The notes: generated from the letters alone by a model not told the origin. A stretch of 64,000 nt of DNA from Granulosicoccus sp045106195 (GCA_045106195.1 JBGCEH010000014.1:102008-166007); one strand, 5' to 3'. Positions 45,258 through 54,752 are shown, numbered from the stretch's first letter. Translations and numbers: made by a program.

Positions 45258-46340
45258 ATGAGTGTCCCGCAGATAGAATCCGTGTCGGTCAAGACTGTAC
45301 TTGTACCGATCACACCGCCGCATCGCACGGCAAGCGGTGTCGTGGAAAAATCACCCCTTGTGCTCATTGACATCCATTGCTCAGCGGGTCTCATTGGACA
45401 CGCGATTCTCTTTACGTATACGCCAGCTGCCTTGAAACCGGTAGCTGATCTGGTGATGGGCTTCAGCAGTCTTATTGTCAATCAGCCACTGAATCCTGGT
45501 GCCCTTAACCAGCTGATGCTCAGACGTACACGTTTGATTGGATCACAGGGACTGGTCGGCATGTCAATCGCCGGTATCGATATGGCCCTGTGGGATGCAC
45601 TGGCAAAGAATCGATGTCTGCCGCTGTGCCATCTGCTGGGTGGTGTAGCAAGGCCTGTAAAAGCCTACGGAGGCGTTGGTTTTGATGGTGCGCAGGAAAC
45701 TGCGCGTCAGGCCGAACGATGGGTCAAACTGGGCTATAAAGGCGTAAAGGCAAAAATTGGCTATCCTGACGTGGCTGACGATCTTGCCGTGGTGCGGGCA
45801 ATGCGCGAAGCGGTCGGGCCAAATATCGATCTGATGGTTGACTACAATCAGTCACTATCGCCAACTGAGGCTGTTCAGCGACTGTCTGTTCTGGACGACG
45901 AGGGGTTGATGTGGATTGAAGAGCCTGTGCTTGCACATGACTATGTGAATACGGCCAAAGTCAAGGATGCCATTCACACGCCAATTCAGAGTGGGGAAAA
46001 CTGGTGGGGCCCGGGAGACATGCAACAGGCCTTGCTTGCTGATGCATCGGATTTCGTGATGCCCGATGTGATGAAAATTGGTGGCGTTACCGGATGGATG
46101 AAAGCGGTGTCGCTTGCAGAGGCAGCCGGCAAACAGGTGTCCAGCCATTTATGGCCCGAGGTTAGTGCACATCTACTGGCTGTTGGTTCTACGTCGCACC
46201 GACTGGAGTACGTTGATTGGTGGAACGAAATAGTGCAAGACCCGCTACTGGTTGTGAACGGTTTGACTGTTATTGACACGGATCGTTACGGTAGTGGTAT
46301 CACCTGGAACGCAGCCAAGGTTGAGAAGTTTCAGATCTAG
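45258..46340 (+). CDS. Enolase-superfamily enzyme, mandelate racemase/muconate lactonizing type
   Basis: This 360-residue enzyme has the barrel motifs of the mandelate racemase subgroup: the Lys-x-Lys pair in GVKAKIGYP, the metal ligands in LMVDYNQS, MWIEEP and SGENWW, and a histidine region SSHLWPEVSAHL. These enzymes abstract an alpha-proton from carboxylates in racemisation, dehydration or cycloisomerisation. The substrate cannot be predicted; the divergent SDR may be a partner. Its last seven codons and stop are duplicated just downstream. Confidence 0.87.
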   Translation: MSVPQIESVSVKTVLVPITPPHRTASGVVEKSPLVLIDIHCSAGLIGHAILFTYTPAALKPVADLVMGFSSLIVNQPLNPGALNQLMLRRTRLIGSQGLVGMSIAGIDMALWDALAKNRCLPLCHLLGGVARPVKAYGGVGFDGAQETARQAERWVKLGYKGVKAKIGYPDVADDLAVVRAMREAVGPNIDLMVDYNQSLSPTEAVQRLSVLDDEGLMWIEEPVLAHDYVNTAKVKDAIHTPIQSGENWWGPGDMQQALLADASDFVMPDVMKIGGVTGWMKAVSLAEAAGKQVSSHLWPEVSAHLLAVGSTSHRLEYVDWWNEIVQDPLLVVNGLTVIDTDRYGSGITWNAAKVEKFQI

Positions 46341-46386
46341 CCTGGATTATTAAGGTTGAGAAGTTTCAGATCTAGCCTGGATTATT
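46317..46386 (+). repeat. 35-bp perfect tandem duplication at the 3' end of the gene
   Basis: The unit 46317-46351, which begins AAGGTTGAGAAGTTT, is copied exactly at 46352-46386. The first copy contains the last seven codons and the TAG of the enolase-superfamily gene. The second copy lies in the intergenic region. The event looks recent, since the copies are identical. Confidence 0.95.
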
Positions 46387-46576
46387 AATGAAAGCAACAG
46401 ATTCTTCCGGAAGCCTGGCGCTTGCGTGCGCTTTGTCGGTAGCGAATCCTTCTAAGGCCGCGCGCCCCGGTCGAAATACAGTCCGTCATTCACTGATGCC
46501 AACACAGCGGCTAATCTGCTACCGGATGGAGTCATCCAGCTTACCGGGCAAAGAGTCGGAGAGTAACCCCGGGTAG

Positions 46577-47665
46577 CTACAGCGGAGGGTCTATTGGAAT
46601 AGCCCATAACGGTGCGCCGGCGTTCTCCGAGGTAAACCAAATAGCGCGTCCGGGTGATAACGTTAATGCTTCTGCCTGAGCTAGCTTGTGCGAATGAACA
46701 AGCTCTGCAGGCTGGGAGAATACCTCAGCCCAAGTCTGCGAATTCCCGCGTCGCACTCGCAGCACTTCGCGATAGGTGAGTATATAGGCCATATCGCCTG
46801 CCGGATCGAACGCTAATGCCGTGGGGTGAGAAAGATCAACTCCGGCCAGCGCTGCAGCCAGTCTTGATTCAAGCCCTGCGCTGCGCAGAGGCATGCTTCC
46901 GACCCGCTTGGCAATCAAATGCTCGCCATGCGCTTGTTCAATCGGATTCTCGGGTAACTCGAGGTGGTAAATGCCTGAGGGGGACGGCCCGGCCAGGCTC
47001 ACCGGCTCCTTGCTTAATAAATAAAGCGAATTGCCAATGGCTGCGAAGGCCTCGACGTTACGTGGGCCATCTTCATATTTGAACCGTACGGTGAGGACCG
47101 GATTGATGTGCTCCAGCTCGGCGGGCATGGCAGGTTCGGCAAAAAACAGTAATGACGCAGACTTGTGCACTCGCAAGTTGTCTCCTGTGTCTCCCACGAC
47201 GATGAAGTCTTCGCCCGAAAGACGCATTCGCGTCATATCTTCCCAGTCGCGATTTTTAACGTTGAGACGCCATTGTTCAAGTAGTTCACCGGTTTCATTG
47301 ATAGCGAACAGGGTGGGTTTGTTCCCACTATCGTTGATGGCGTACAACAATCCTGGATACTTTCTGGATGCAGATAGGCCGCTGATTTCTGTCATTTGGT
47401 GATCACGCAGTTTGCCGGTTGTTTGCGTGCGCTTGATGGTCAATGGACTCACACCTGACAGGTTGCCATGAAGCTCTGATGGGGGGCCGGCTCGAGCAGC
47501 GTCTGGGGTTGCCCCTGGCGGGTTGATGCGAGACAGTGTTAAGTCGGTGGGAGCAGGTGTGGCAATGGGCGTGACCGCCTTTGCGGTACAAGCTGCCAGT
47601 GAATGCGTAGCCGCAACGAGCACAAAAGCGAATGCGAAAAAACCTTGCCGCCTGAGAATTCTCAA
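46577..47665 (-). CDS. Predicted periplasmic beta-propeller-like lipoprotein or secreted protein
   Basis: This 362-residue protein has a signal-like N-terminus (FFAFAFVLVAATHSLAAC), a Pro/Thr/Ala-rich linker, and a domain with repeated strand motifs such as EISGLSASRKYPGLLYAINDSGNKPTLF and FIVVGDTGDN. These are typical of esterase-like or WD40-like propellers that bind metals. Function is not known. The start is TTG 47665, overlapping the darP stop as TTGA, so translation is coupled to the ribosome factor. Confidence 0.7.
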   Translation of the reverse strand: MRILRRQGFFAFAFVLVAATHSLAACTAKAVTPIATPAPTDLTLSRINPPGATPDAARAGPPSELHGNLSGVSPLTIKRTQTTGKLRDHQMTEISGLSASRKYPGLLYAINDSGNKPTLFAINETGELLEQWRLNVKNRDWEDMTRMRLSGEDFIVVGDTGDNLRVHKSASLLFFAEPAMPAELEHINPVLTVRFKYEDGPRNVEAFAAIGNSLYLLSKEPVSLAGPSPSGIYHLELPENPIEQAHGEHLIAKRVGSMPLRSAGLESRLAAALAGVDLSHPTALAFDPAGDMAYILTYREVLRVRRGNSQTWAEVFSQPAELVHSHKLAQAEALTLSPGRAIWFTSENAGAPLWAIPIDPPL

Positions 47666-48240
47666 TATTCTGAGTCCGGATCAGCGCTTGTTTCATCACG
47701 GATCGCCTTGAAGAGTTGCCTTGCGGCGGCTGGGGATCGCTTGTTCTGACGCTCTTTAAGCGCTTGCGCCTGAAGATGGCGAAACTGCTGCCTGTCGGCG
47801 CCTTTGAACTCAGCGAGAAACGCGGTCAGCGCCTCTTTGGGATGTTCGCCATCGATGTCCCCCAGCAGTCTGTCACGCCAATGCTCGATCTTGTGCAGAC
47901 TGATCGTGTTGCTGCGTGCCAGCTGCCGGATTTTCTCAAGCGCAGCATTAATAGGTTCGATGTCGACATGTCGAAGTCGTTTGGCGAGATATCCGAGTTG
48001 CCGTTTGCGAGCACCATGCGCCTTGATACGTGAATACTCTTTGATGGCACTGATTACGTCATCTGGCAGGTCGATGGAGGCAAGCTCGCTGGCACCCAGT
48101 TCCGTAAGACGTGCGCCCAGCTCTCTTATCTCATCAGCTTCACGTTTACGCTGGCTTTTACTGATTTCGTCATCAGCAGGCCTGTTCTCATTATCGATAT
48201 CGGAATTTTCGATGGAATTTGACGCGTCGTTGTCTATCAT
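47662..48240 (-). CDS. darP: Ribosome biogenesis factor DarP (YjgA, DUF615)
   Basis: This 192-residue helical protein associates with precursor 50S subunits and promotes their maturation. The DUF615 core is clear: SKSQRKREADEIRELGARL, LPDDVISAIKEYSRIKAHGARKRQLGYLAKRLR and the closing arginine-rich helix. The start may be ATG 48240 or the in-frame TTG 48252. The gene diverges from an outer-membrane protein gene. Confidence 0.9.
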   Translation of the reverse strand: MIDNDASNSIENSDIDNENRPADDEISKSQRKREADEIRELGARLTELGASELASIDLPDDVISAIKEYSRIKAHGARKRQLGYLAKRLRHVDIEPINAALEKIRQLARSNTISLHKIEHWRDRLLGDIDGEHPKEALTAFLAEFKGADRQQFRHLQAQALKERQNKRSPAAARQLFKAIRDETSADPDSEY

Positions 48241-48419
48241 ATAGTCAAGCAATACTCCGAATAAAGTGTTTTTCCAAAAAACCTAACCATCTGATTAGTA
48301 TTTTGCCAACAAATACCGTTGTTTTTTTGCGACATAAGCGGTCTAATTAGTGGTGTGGTTTCGCTGTTCATCCTCGGGATGGATTTTGATGTAGTCAAGC
48401 TCAAGAGCAACGCGCTTTG

Positions 48420-49283
48420 ATGGCAGGTTCTCTACAACGGTGGTGGATGATAGCGCCTTTGCTGGTATTCGGCTCGCTGGCGCATGCAAACGACCCATTG
48501 CTTGTGGCCTTGGGTGCGGACCCTTTCAATTTTGATCCTGCCGAGCAAGACCCCATTCGATTCACTCGTGCCAAAGAAGATCTCTCCTCCAACGTCTCTC
48601 TCGGATCAGATGCGCCTGTTGATCGCCCTGCGGATTTCAGCAGCGTCACGCGCCAGACTGCGTTCTCTTTCAAGCTCAAACCGAAGCTTCCGGATTTTTC
48701 GCGCGAAGGTGGCTATGGTCTCGACCTCTTTGATGCCCCCCGGCTTGATGTAAAAAGCTATCTGGTGGGTTTCGACGGCCTGAACCGAGCGTCACCATCA
48801 TTGCACGATGGACTGGAGTACTCGGCAGGTGTCCGGCTTGAACACGAAGATGCGCAGATAGATGGAACAGCCTATGTTAGTTCGAGTCTGCTGGGATTGT
48901 CCTACGGTCGCCTTGGGCGACTTTGGTACGGTGCCATTGATGTAAACCTTGAGCAGTTTTCGTCCGACAATCTGGGAAGTTCCAGCTCCGATGTACTGTC
49001 GCTGGACGTGACAACAGGCCGTAGGTTCGGCATTACGGGTCTGGATGCGCATTCACCCCTGTGGATGTTATCGGTACAAGGTAACCTGGCAGTCAACGAG
49101 TGGGAAGACAACGACGATCTGGAGGCCAGCAGCGATTGGTATATCAACCCCAGTCTGTTCTGGCAGCAGCCGGGATTCATGTTCTCGGCGCAAATGCAGG
49201 TGCCTATGGAGTTTGAAACCCTGGATGATGAAGGCGAACCGGACTATCGTCTGCGTGCCGTGTTTGAAAAACAGTTCAAGTAA
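48420..49283 (+). CDS. Predicted outer-membrane beta-barrel protein of unknown function
   Basis: This 287-residue protein has a signal peptide (WWMIAPLLVFGSLAHA) and, after a polar stretch, alternating strand patterns with aromatic residues, ending in FEKQFK with a phenylalanine near the C-terminus as in many outer-membrane barrels. Strand segments such as YGLDLFDAPRLDVKSYLVGFD and LWMLSVQGNLAVNEW support this. The family is not recognised. An in-frame TTG at 48417 lies directly before the ATG. Confidence 0.6.
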   Translation: MAGSLQRWWMIAPLLVFGSLAHANDPLLVALGADPFNFDPAEQDPIRFTRAKEDLSSNVSLGSDAPVDRPADFSSVTRQTAFSFKLKPKLPDFSREGGYGLDLFDAPRLDVKSYLVGFDGLNRASPSLHDGLEYSAGVRLEHEDAQIDGTAYVSSSLLGLSYGRLGRLWYGAIDVNLEQFSSDNLGSSSSDVLSLDVTTGRRFGITGLDAHSPLWMLSVQGNLAVNEWEDNDDLEASSDWYINPSLFWQQPGFMFSAQMQVPMEFETLDDEGEPDYRLRAVFEKQFK

Positions 49284-49363
49284 ATGTACTTCTCGTTGAA
49301 CGTTACATGGCCTTGATGCCTTTTTTGCCGGAAACTCTGTTGTTGACAATTGTTTATTGAAAA

Positions 49364-50197
49364 CTAATTTTCGGTCTTCATCTCAAGGCTTTTCATGCGG
49401 TTGTTGAGTTTCTTCAGGTTGAGTCTGGCAACCAGCTCTCCACGCTTTCGATGTTCAATTTTGACCGGCACATAGTCTAGTGCGGGTGCGAACCAGGTTG
49501 TCGTCATACGCGTACCGCCGTCCGCGTTTTCGTTGGTCACTCGTATGGTCTCGATGCGGCCAAGCGGTGTATCGAGAGTCTCCATACCCGTGTTGGTAAA
49601 AGCCACTGTTTTGATACGACCGGTATCAAATACCTGCAACTGTGCTGACTGAAAATCGTGACGAAGTGCGTTCATCATCAGCAAAGTTGCTGACAGTCGA
49701 TCGATAAGGGGCGTATCGAAAGTCTCGGTAGTCTCCTCGCCTCGATACACATGAGTAATGGCCTTGTTTTCCCAGTCAAACGTGGCATCGACTGCGCGTC
49801 GGCGTTCCTCGTCCTGACGGAACGTATACGTCTGTGGCTGAATAAGTAGCTTGCCGTCATGCTCGGTAAAACGGATGGTACTGGACTCGTTAATCTTGCC
49901 TTTGCCGGCCAGCTTGAGAAGGCCGCGTGGAGTCGTGTTCAGGCTATACGTCCAGAGATCATCTTCTTGCGTCAGCGAAAGTTGCGCCGTACCTGCCTTG
50001 ATTAGATGATTGCCGACCTCGTACACCACCTCGAACGGCGCAATATCACCCGGTTCAATGGTCTGCGCATGAACCTTGCCAAGACTCAGCAGGCTGACGA
50101 CACAGGCTGCAAGTGCAGTCCGACCAGGTAACGACATGGTACGTCTCATCCGGAAAGGTTTGAAAGTGCTGAGAAAGTGTTTTTGCATGGTGTTCAT
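49364..50197 (-). CDS. DUF3108 domain-containing periplasmic protein
   Basis: This 277-residue protein has a signal peptide of about 45 residues if started at ATG 50197 (cleavage near VHAQ) or a shorter one from a later ATG. The body shows the DUF3108 pattern: ISPFEVVYEVGNHLIKAGTAQLSL-like strand, then a long beta-rich domain ending in FAPALDYVPVKIEHRKRGELVARL. The family is widely found near purN in gammaproteobacteria but has no settled role; lipoprotein or lipid traffic has been suggested by fold. It follows purN by 237 bases. Confidence 0.8.
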   Translation of the reverse strand: MNTMQKHFLSTFKPFRMRRTMSLPGRTALAACVVSLLSLGKVHAQTIEPGDIAPFEVVYEVGNHLIKAGTAQLSLTQEDDLWTYSLNTTPRGLLKLAGKGKINESSTIRFTEHDGKLLIQPQTYTFRQDEERRRAVDATFDWENKAITHVYRGEETTETFDTPLIDRLSATLLMMNALRHDFQSAQLQVFDTGRIKTVAFTNTGMETLDTPLGRIETIRVTNENADGGTRMTTTWFAPALDYVPVKIEHRKRGELVARLNLKKLNNRMKSLEMKTEN

Positions 50198-50434
50198 GGT
50201 GCACAGTCCTGGCAGGGTGTGGGAGGGGGTACATCCGGTGTATGAAAGGACCAGAAATAGAAGCGGTAAGTGTCAAGTGTAGTCAGATTATGCGGGCGAT
50301 GACTCTGTACGGTAGATACTTCCGTGATGACAGATGTTTGTTTGCAACTTATAGCGACTGGTTTGTGAGAAATTTTGCGGATTGACAAGTCTGCAAGACC
50401 CAGAGAATACGGCTGACAGGAAATCTGGTCCAGA

Positions 50435-51016
50435 TTATCGCGCAGTGTTACTTACACATTGTTTCAGGGCGTCGACATACAGGAGATGCTCTTTTTCAAT
50501 CACACGACTCGCCAGAGTTTCTGGTGTATCAGTGGGTAATATGGGTACTCGACACTGTTTGACCACAGCACCGGCATCCAGTTCAGGGGTGACCAGGTGT
50601 ACGCTCGCGCCAGCCTCTTTATCACCCGCCTGAATGGCGCGTTGATGGGTGTTCAAGCCAGGGTACAAGGGCAACAGCGATGGATGAATATTCACTATCC
50701 GCCCTTGCCATCGGTTAACAAAGTTCTTGCCCAGAATCCGCATGAAACCTGCCAACACGATCCAATCAGGGTTGACTTGTTCAAGTCGGGCTCTCAAGGC
50801 ATTGTCAAATGCCTCTCTTGATGAGAAAGCTGCGTGATCAATGACAGCGGTTTCGATCCCCATGTCGTTGGCAGCGCCGATACCGGCAGCATCGACACGG
50901 TTACTCAGCACCAGCGCAATCTCGGCGTCCAGCTCGCCGGTTTCACAAGCCCGTGCGATAGCCAGCATGTTTGAACCACGCCCGGATATGAGAATGCCCA
51001 GTTTCTGTTTAACCAT
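50435..51016 (-). CDS. purN: Phosphoribosylglycinamide formyltransferase
   Basis: This 193-residue enzyme transfers a formyl group from 10-formyl-tetrahydrofolate to GAR in purine synthesis. Motifs are LISGRGSNMLAI for ribose phosphate binding, WIVLAGFMRIL, and the NIHPSLLPLYPGLNTHQRAIQAG loop with catalytic Asn and His; SVHLVTPELDAG gives the catalytic Asp. It starts 14 bases after purM on the same strand. Confidence 0.95.
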   Translation of the reverse strand: MVKQKLGILISGRGSNMLAIARACETGELDAEIALVLSNRVDAAGIGAANDMGIETAVIDHAAFSSREAFDNALRARLEQVNPDWIVLAGFMRILGKNFVNRWQGRIVNIHPSLLPLYPGLNTHQRAIQAGDKEAGASVHLVTPELDAGAVVKQCRVPILPTDTPETLASRVIEKEHLLYVDALKQCVSNTAR

Positions 51017-51030
51017 GGCAAACTCAGATA

Positions 51031-52131
51031 TTACACATACCTAACCGCAGCCGTTGCTTCACCAGATTCGATGCTACCCATGACGAAGGCTCGCTCTCCG
51101 GCGGCTTGAAGTGTCTTTATCACGTCGGTTTCATTTTGCCGATCGACGACAATCACCATGCCAACCCCGCAATTGAAGGTCTTGAGCATTTCCTGATCCG
51201 TGATATTGCCGGCGTTTTGTAGCCAGCGAAAGACATCGGGTAGTTGCCAGCTTTGACGTTGTACCAGCGCCCGGGTGTTGTCAGGCAGTACCCGGGGCAG
51301 GTTTTCGGTCAGACCGCCGCCTGTGATGTGGGCGATGGCATGGACGTCGTGTGCAGCCAGCAGTGTTGCTATGGTTTTCGCATAAATTCGCGTAGGAGCC
51401 AGCAGAGCCCGGCCCAGAGTCGTGTCACCCAGCGGCGCCTGAAGGCTGTTTTTGTCCAGCAATTTCCTGATTAACGAATAGCCATTGGAATGAGGCCCTG
51501 AGGATCCCAGAGCGATCAGGCTGTTGCCAGTGGCAACTTTGCTACCGTCGATGATGTCTGACTTTTCGACGACGCCCACGGCGAATCCTGCCAGATCGTA
51601 GTCGCTCTCGGCGTACATACCGGGCATTTCTGCTGTCTCACCGCCCAGAAGTGCAGCCCCGGACTGCAGGCAGCCCTCGACAATGCCACTGATGACATCC
51701 TGCGCCTGGTCGACGTCGAGTTTTCCGGTGGCGTAGTAGTCCAGAAACCACAGTGGTTCGGCGCCGCATACAATGATGTCGTTGACGCACATGGCGACCA
51801 AGTCGATGCCAATTGTGTCGTGAATGCCCAGCTCTATGGCCAGCCTGAGTTTGGTGCCGACACCGTCCGCTCCTGAGACCATGACTGGTTGGCGATAGCG
51901 GTCGACGGGCAGCTCGAACAGACCGCCAAAGCCACCGATTCCGCCCAGCACACCGGGGCGTTTTGTTCTGGCAACCAACGGCTTTATGCGCTCGATCAGT
52001 GTATTGCCGGCCTCGATATCCACACCGGCGTCGGCGTAGGTGACGGTTGTGGCAGAATTGCGCCGCAAGGCATCAATGCTATCGCTTGCAGCCATGTCGG
52101 TATCGACAGTTTCTGTGGTTTTCTGAGTCAT
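51031..52131 (-). CDS. purM: Phosphoribosylformylglycinamidine cyclo-ligase
   Basis: This 366-residue enzyme closes the imidazole ring of AIR using ATP. Motifs are TYADAGVDIEAGNTLIERI, the GTKLRLAIEL loop and GAEPLWFLDYYATG, plus LLGGETAEMPGMY and HITGGGLTENLPR. I chose ATG 52131; an upstream start at 52197 would add 22 residues. The pair purM-purN diverges from a DUF2066 gene as in other gammaproteobacteria. Confidence 0.95.
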   Translation of the reverse strand: MTQKTTETVDTDMAASDSIDALRRNSATTVTYADAGVDIEAGNTLIERIKPLVARTKRPGVLGGIGGFGGLFELPVDRYRQPVMVSGADGVGTKLRLAIELGIHDTIGIDLVAMCVNDIIVCGAEPLWFLDYYATGKLDVDQAQDVISGIVEGCLQSGAALLGGETAEMPGMYAESDYDLAGFAVGVVEKSDIIDGSKVATGNSLIALGSSGPHSNGYSLIRKLLDKNSLQAPLGDTTLGRALLAPTRIYAKTIATLLAAHDVHAIAHITGGGLTENLPRVLPDNTRALVQRQSWQLPDVFRWLQNAGNITDQEMLKTFNCGVGMVIVVDRQNETDVIKTLQAAGERAFVMGSIESGEATAAVRYV

Positions 52132-52259
52132 TTTAGTGGTTTGAAAAGGCCACTTGAGGCGAAGCGATCCGGTGTTCAATGATACGCTAAAGTGCAATGC
52201 CAGCGGTTACACTAGCACCGCGCCTTTATAACGCAAATCTGAACTGACCTGGACTGTTC

Positions 52260-53447
52260 ATGAAACCTGTCATTCTCTTTATATATTTCCATGCCTGCGT
52301 CCGGAGGGCGTTTGCGCTTGCTGCGGCACTCATGCTGTGCCTGGTGGCACTGTCCGCGTACGCGCAGACTGATGCTTTCAGTATCGAGGTTGCAGTATCC
52401 GAGCGTAGCGAGGAGCAGCAGCAGGATGCTTATATGGCGGGCTTGCGGCGTGTGCTTCTCAACAACAGCGGCGACAAGACACTGCTTAATCGTGACCTGA
52501 TCCGCCAGGGCCTCAAGAGTGCAGAAGATTATGTGAAGGCATTTTCCTACCGACGGCCGCCGCTGGGTACCGTGATCGCCAACGATACGCCTATCACCCG
52601 TAAGGTGCAGCAGACCGGACAGGCCACACAACTCATGCTGGTAAGTTTCGATCGCGAGCTGGTCAACCAGCTGATCCGCGACTCTGCCCCTGCTCGCAGT
52701 TCACAAGAGGCGAATTCTGAGCCTGTTGTTGTCAGCAACTCAGCCCTGGTCTTTATTCTCATCCGTGATCAGGGACGGGATATCCTCGTCAGCGACCCCA
52801 TGGCTGCCAATGTACAGAAACGGGCTCGTGAGATTTCCGGAGCTGCGGGTATCTCTCTAATCTACCCCACGGGTGATGAAGAGGATCAGCAGTTGGTGTC
52901 AATCGAGGATATGAGCTCACAGACGTTCGACGCCGGCAATCTGGCAGCGGTTGCCCAGCGCTATGCCCAGGACACTATCCTGATAGGTTATCTGAGTCGC
53001 GGGGTACGCGGCTGGCAGGGTCAATGGACGCGTATCACCGCTGATCAGCAGCAACAGGCCGGGTTCAGCACAACGAGCCTCGATGAAGGTCTGCAACAAG
53101 GCCTCGGCATCCTTAGCTCTGGCGTACAAAATGATGAAAGCTATCGTTACGGTGGGATCGCCAGTTCGGATACCGAAGGGCTGGTCTGGGTCGGATCAGT
53201 CGACTCTATCGATGACTATGCTGGCATGATGAGATTTTTCAACAGCATCGATTCTGTGGCTACCGTCTATCCGAAAGAGGTCAACAGTACCTCAATGGTG
53301 TTCTCTGTTATCCCGCGCAGTGCGCTGGTTGATATCGAGTCTGCATTGTTTGATATTGACTGGTTACAGCGGACTGCACCGCCGCTGACAAGTGATCCTG
53401 ACTCGCTGGTGCAACGCTCAGATCTTGTTATCGAGCGCACACGATAG
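52260..53447 (+). CDS. DUF2066 domain-containing protein
   Basis: This 395-residue protein has a signal peptide (ALAAALMLCLVALSAYAQ) and is predicted to be periplasmic. It has the DUF2066 family pattern with AYMAGLRRVLLNNSGD near the start and later alpha-beta repeats. The function is not established. Its usual gammaproteobacterial setting, next to purM and hda, is kept here. The next gene starts 22 bases downstream. Confidence 0.85.
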   Translation: MKPVILFIYFHACVRRAFALAAALMLCLVALSAYAQTDAFSIEVAVSERSEEQQQDAYMAGLRRVLLNNSGDKTLLNRDLIRQGLKSAEDYVKAFSYRRPPLGTVIANDTPITRKVQQTGQATQLMLVSFDRELVNQLIRDSAPARSSQEANSEPVVVSNSALVFILIRDQGRDILVSDPMAANVQKRAREISGAAGISLIYPTGDEEDQQLVSIEDMSSQTFDAGNLAAVAQRYAQDTILIGYLSRGVRGWQGQWTRITADQQQQAGFSTTSLDEGLQQGLGILSSGVQNDESYRYGGIASSDTEGLVWVGSVDSIDDYAGMMRFFNSIDSVATVYPKEVNSTSMVFSVIPRSALVDIESALFDIDWLQRTAPPLTSDPDSLVQRSDLVIERTR

Positions 53448-53469
53448 AGCGCCCGGCAAGAGCATAATC

Positions 53470-54195
53470 ATGCGAGAGCATCCGCAACTGACGCTGTCTC
53501 TGGATACAGCACCTGCCACGTCGTTTGACAGTTTTCACGTCGATGAGCAGAACGCACTCACACGTAATGCTGTGCGTGCCTTCGTGAAGGGCGAGCTGGA
53601 TGATGTACAGATGTACCTGTGGGGTGGTTCGGGCTCGGGTAAGTCTCATTTGCTCAGTGCTGCGTGTGACTTGTATAGTCGACAGGGTTATCGAATCGCT
53701 TATCTACCCGGGGAGATCATCAATCACTCTGAATCCATTGTCGGTATGGAAAATCTTGATCTTTTGTGTATCGATGATCTGCAGCGGCTTGATCATGCAG
53801 CGGAGATTGATCTATTCAACCTTATCAACCGTTGCAGGGCGTTGGGGACCCAGTTGATTGTTGCAGCAGATCGTTCTCTCGACGACCTGGGTCTGGCGCT
53901 GATCGACCTGAAAACCCGTCTGGCGTGGGGGTTGATGTTCCAGCTCAAGCCGTTGACTGAGGATGGGCTGCACAAGGCGTTTCGCAAGGAAATAGAATTG
54001 CGATCACTTGAGGCGAGTGACGAGGTGGTCGCTTATGTGTTCAAACGTTTTCCCAGGCGTATGAATATTCTCAAACGGGTGGTTGATGAGCTGGATGAAG
54101 TGTCACTGATGGAGCAGCGACGAATCACTGTACCGTTTATAAAGAGCGTGTTTGGCGAGGCCGAGCGTGCGGCTTTAGCTGGCCGCATTCGCTAG
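53470..54195 (+). CDS. hda: DnaA regulatory inactivator Hda
   Basis: This 241-residue AAA protein acts with the DNA clamp to stimulate ATP hydrolysis by DnaA and prevent re-initiation. The clamp-binding motif QLTLSLD lies at the N-terminus. Walker A is GGSGSGKSHLL, Walker B is LLCIDDLQ, and an arginine-finger region KTRLAWGLMFQL follows. I chose ATG 53470; it keeps the clamp-binding motif at the very start. Confidence 0.94.
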   Translation: MREHPQLTLSLDTAPATSFDSFHVDEQNALTRNAVRAFVKGELDDVQMYLWGGSGSGKSHLLSAACDLYSRQGYRIAYLPGEIINHSESIVGMENLDLLCIDDLQRLDHAAEIDLFNLINRCRALGTQLIVAADRSLDDLGLALIDLKTRLAWGLMFQLKPLTEDGLHKAFRKEIELRSLEASDEVVAYVFKRFPRRMNILKRVVDELDEVSLMEQRRITVPFIKSVFGEAERAALAGRIR

Positions 54196-54210
54196 ACATT
54201 ACCTCGTGAT

Positions 54211-54251
54211 CTGCCCATCTCAACAGCGTGGATTATCATTGAGATGGGCAG
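54211..54251. terminator. Candidate hairpin terminator between convergent genes
   Basis: CTGCCCATCTCAA (54211-54223) and TTGAGATGGGCAG (54239-54251) are perfect 13-base inverted arms around 15 bases. No T run follows. It separates hda from the convergent DUF2069 gene. Confidence 0.55.
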
Positions 54252-54329
54252 GACACTACATGACGTCTAAGCGCTTGCGCGGGAGAAATTTTCAAGCGAT
54301 AGCTGTTCCATATCGAGTCGTTTTGCGAA

Positions 54330-54752
54330 TCAGTCTTCGGGTGGTGGCTTCAGCTGATCGGGCGGTGTTGGTGTATAGCGAGCGTACATGCTGCTGCCAA
54401 TCATTAACAACAGGCTGAATACAACCATACTCATGCCCAGTAGTTGCTCGATAGCCTGATGGTTGTACCAGACGTCTACCCCGACCATGAAATAGAACAT
54501 GCTCAGAAAACCGATCCACTGATGGGTATACCGGCGCGCATGGATAATGCCGCGAAGCGGAAACAGTAAAGGGATGGCCAGCGCGGCAAGTACCATCGAG
54601 CGTGGCACACGCACTGGCGGCGCCAGCCAGGTAAACCAGTTGAGTATCAACACCAACAGCCCGAAGTAGCCGATCAGCGTCAGAATACGACCTATGCGTG
54701 CATGCTTGGGCGATTCAAAACGAGGTTTGCGTGTCTTCCTGGTGGCACTCAT
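54330..54752 (-). CDS. DUF2069 membrane protein
   Basis: This 140-residue inner-membrane protein has four hydrophobic helices at about residues 25-45, 50-68, 77-95 and 103-123. The RLTLIGYFGLLVLILNWF-like first helix and a central ARRYTHQWIGFLSMFYFMVGV segment fit the DUF2069 family of gammaproteobacteria. Function is unknown. It is preceded by wrbA on the same strand with 21 bases between them. Confidence 0.85.
   Translation of the reverse strand: MSATRKTRKPRFESPKHARIGRILTLIGYFGLLVLILNWFTWLAPPVRVPRSMVLAALAIPLLFPLRGIIHARRYTHQWIGFLSMFYFMVGVDVWYNHQAIEQLLGMSMVVFSLLLMIGSSMYARYTPTPPDQLKPPPED

Noticed and set aside
46388..46576. Plus-strand 62-residue frame after the tandem duplication
   Set aside because: It has no ribosome site, atypical composition and lies in a convergent gap; it looks like a chance frame.
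47804..48244. Long plus-strand frame (146 residues) opposite darP
   Set aside because: darP is clearly conserved on the other strand; the antisense frame has Ser/Arg-rich composition typical of a shadow.
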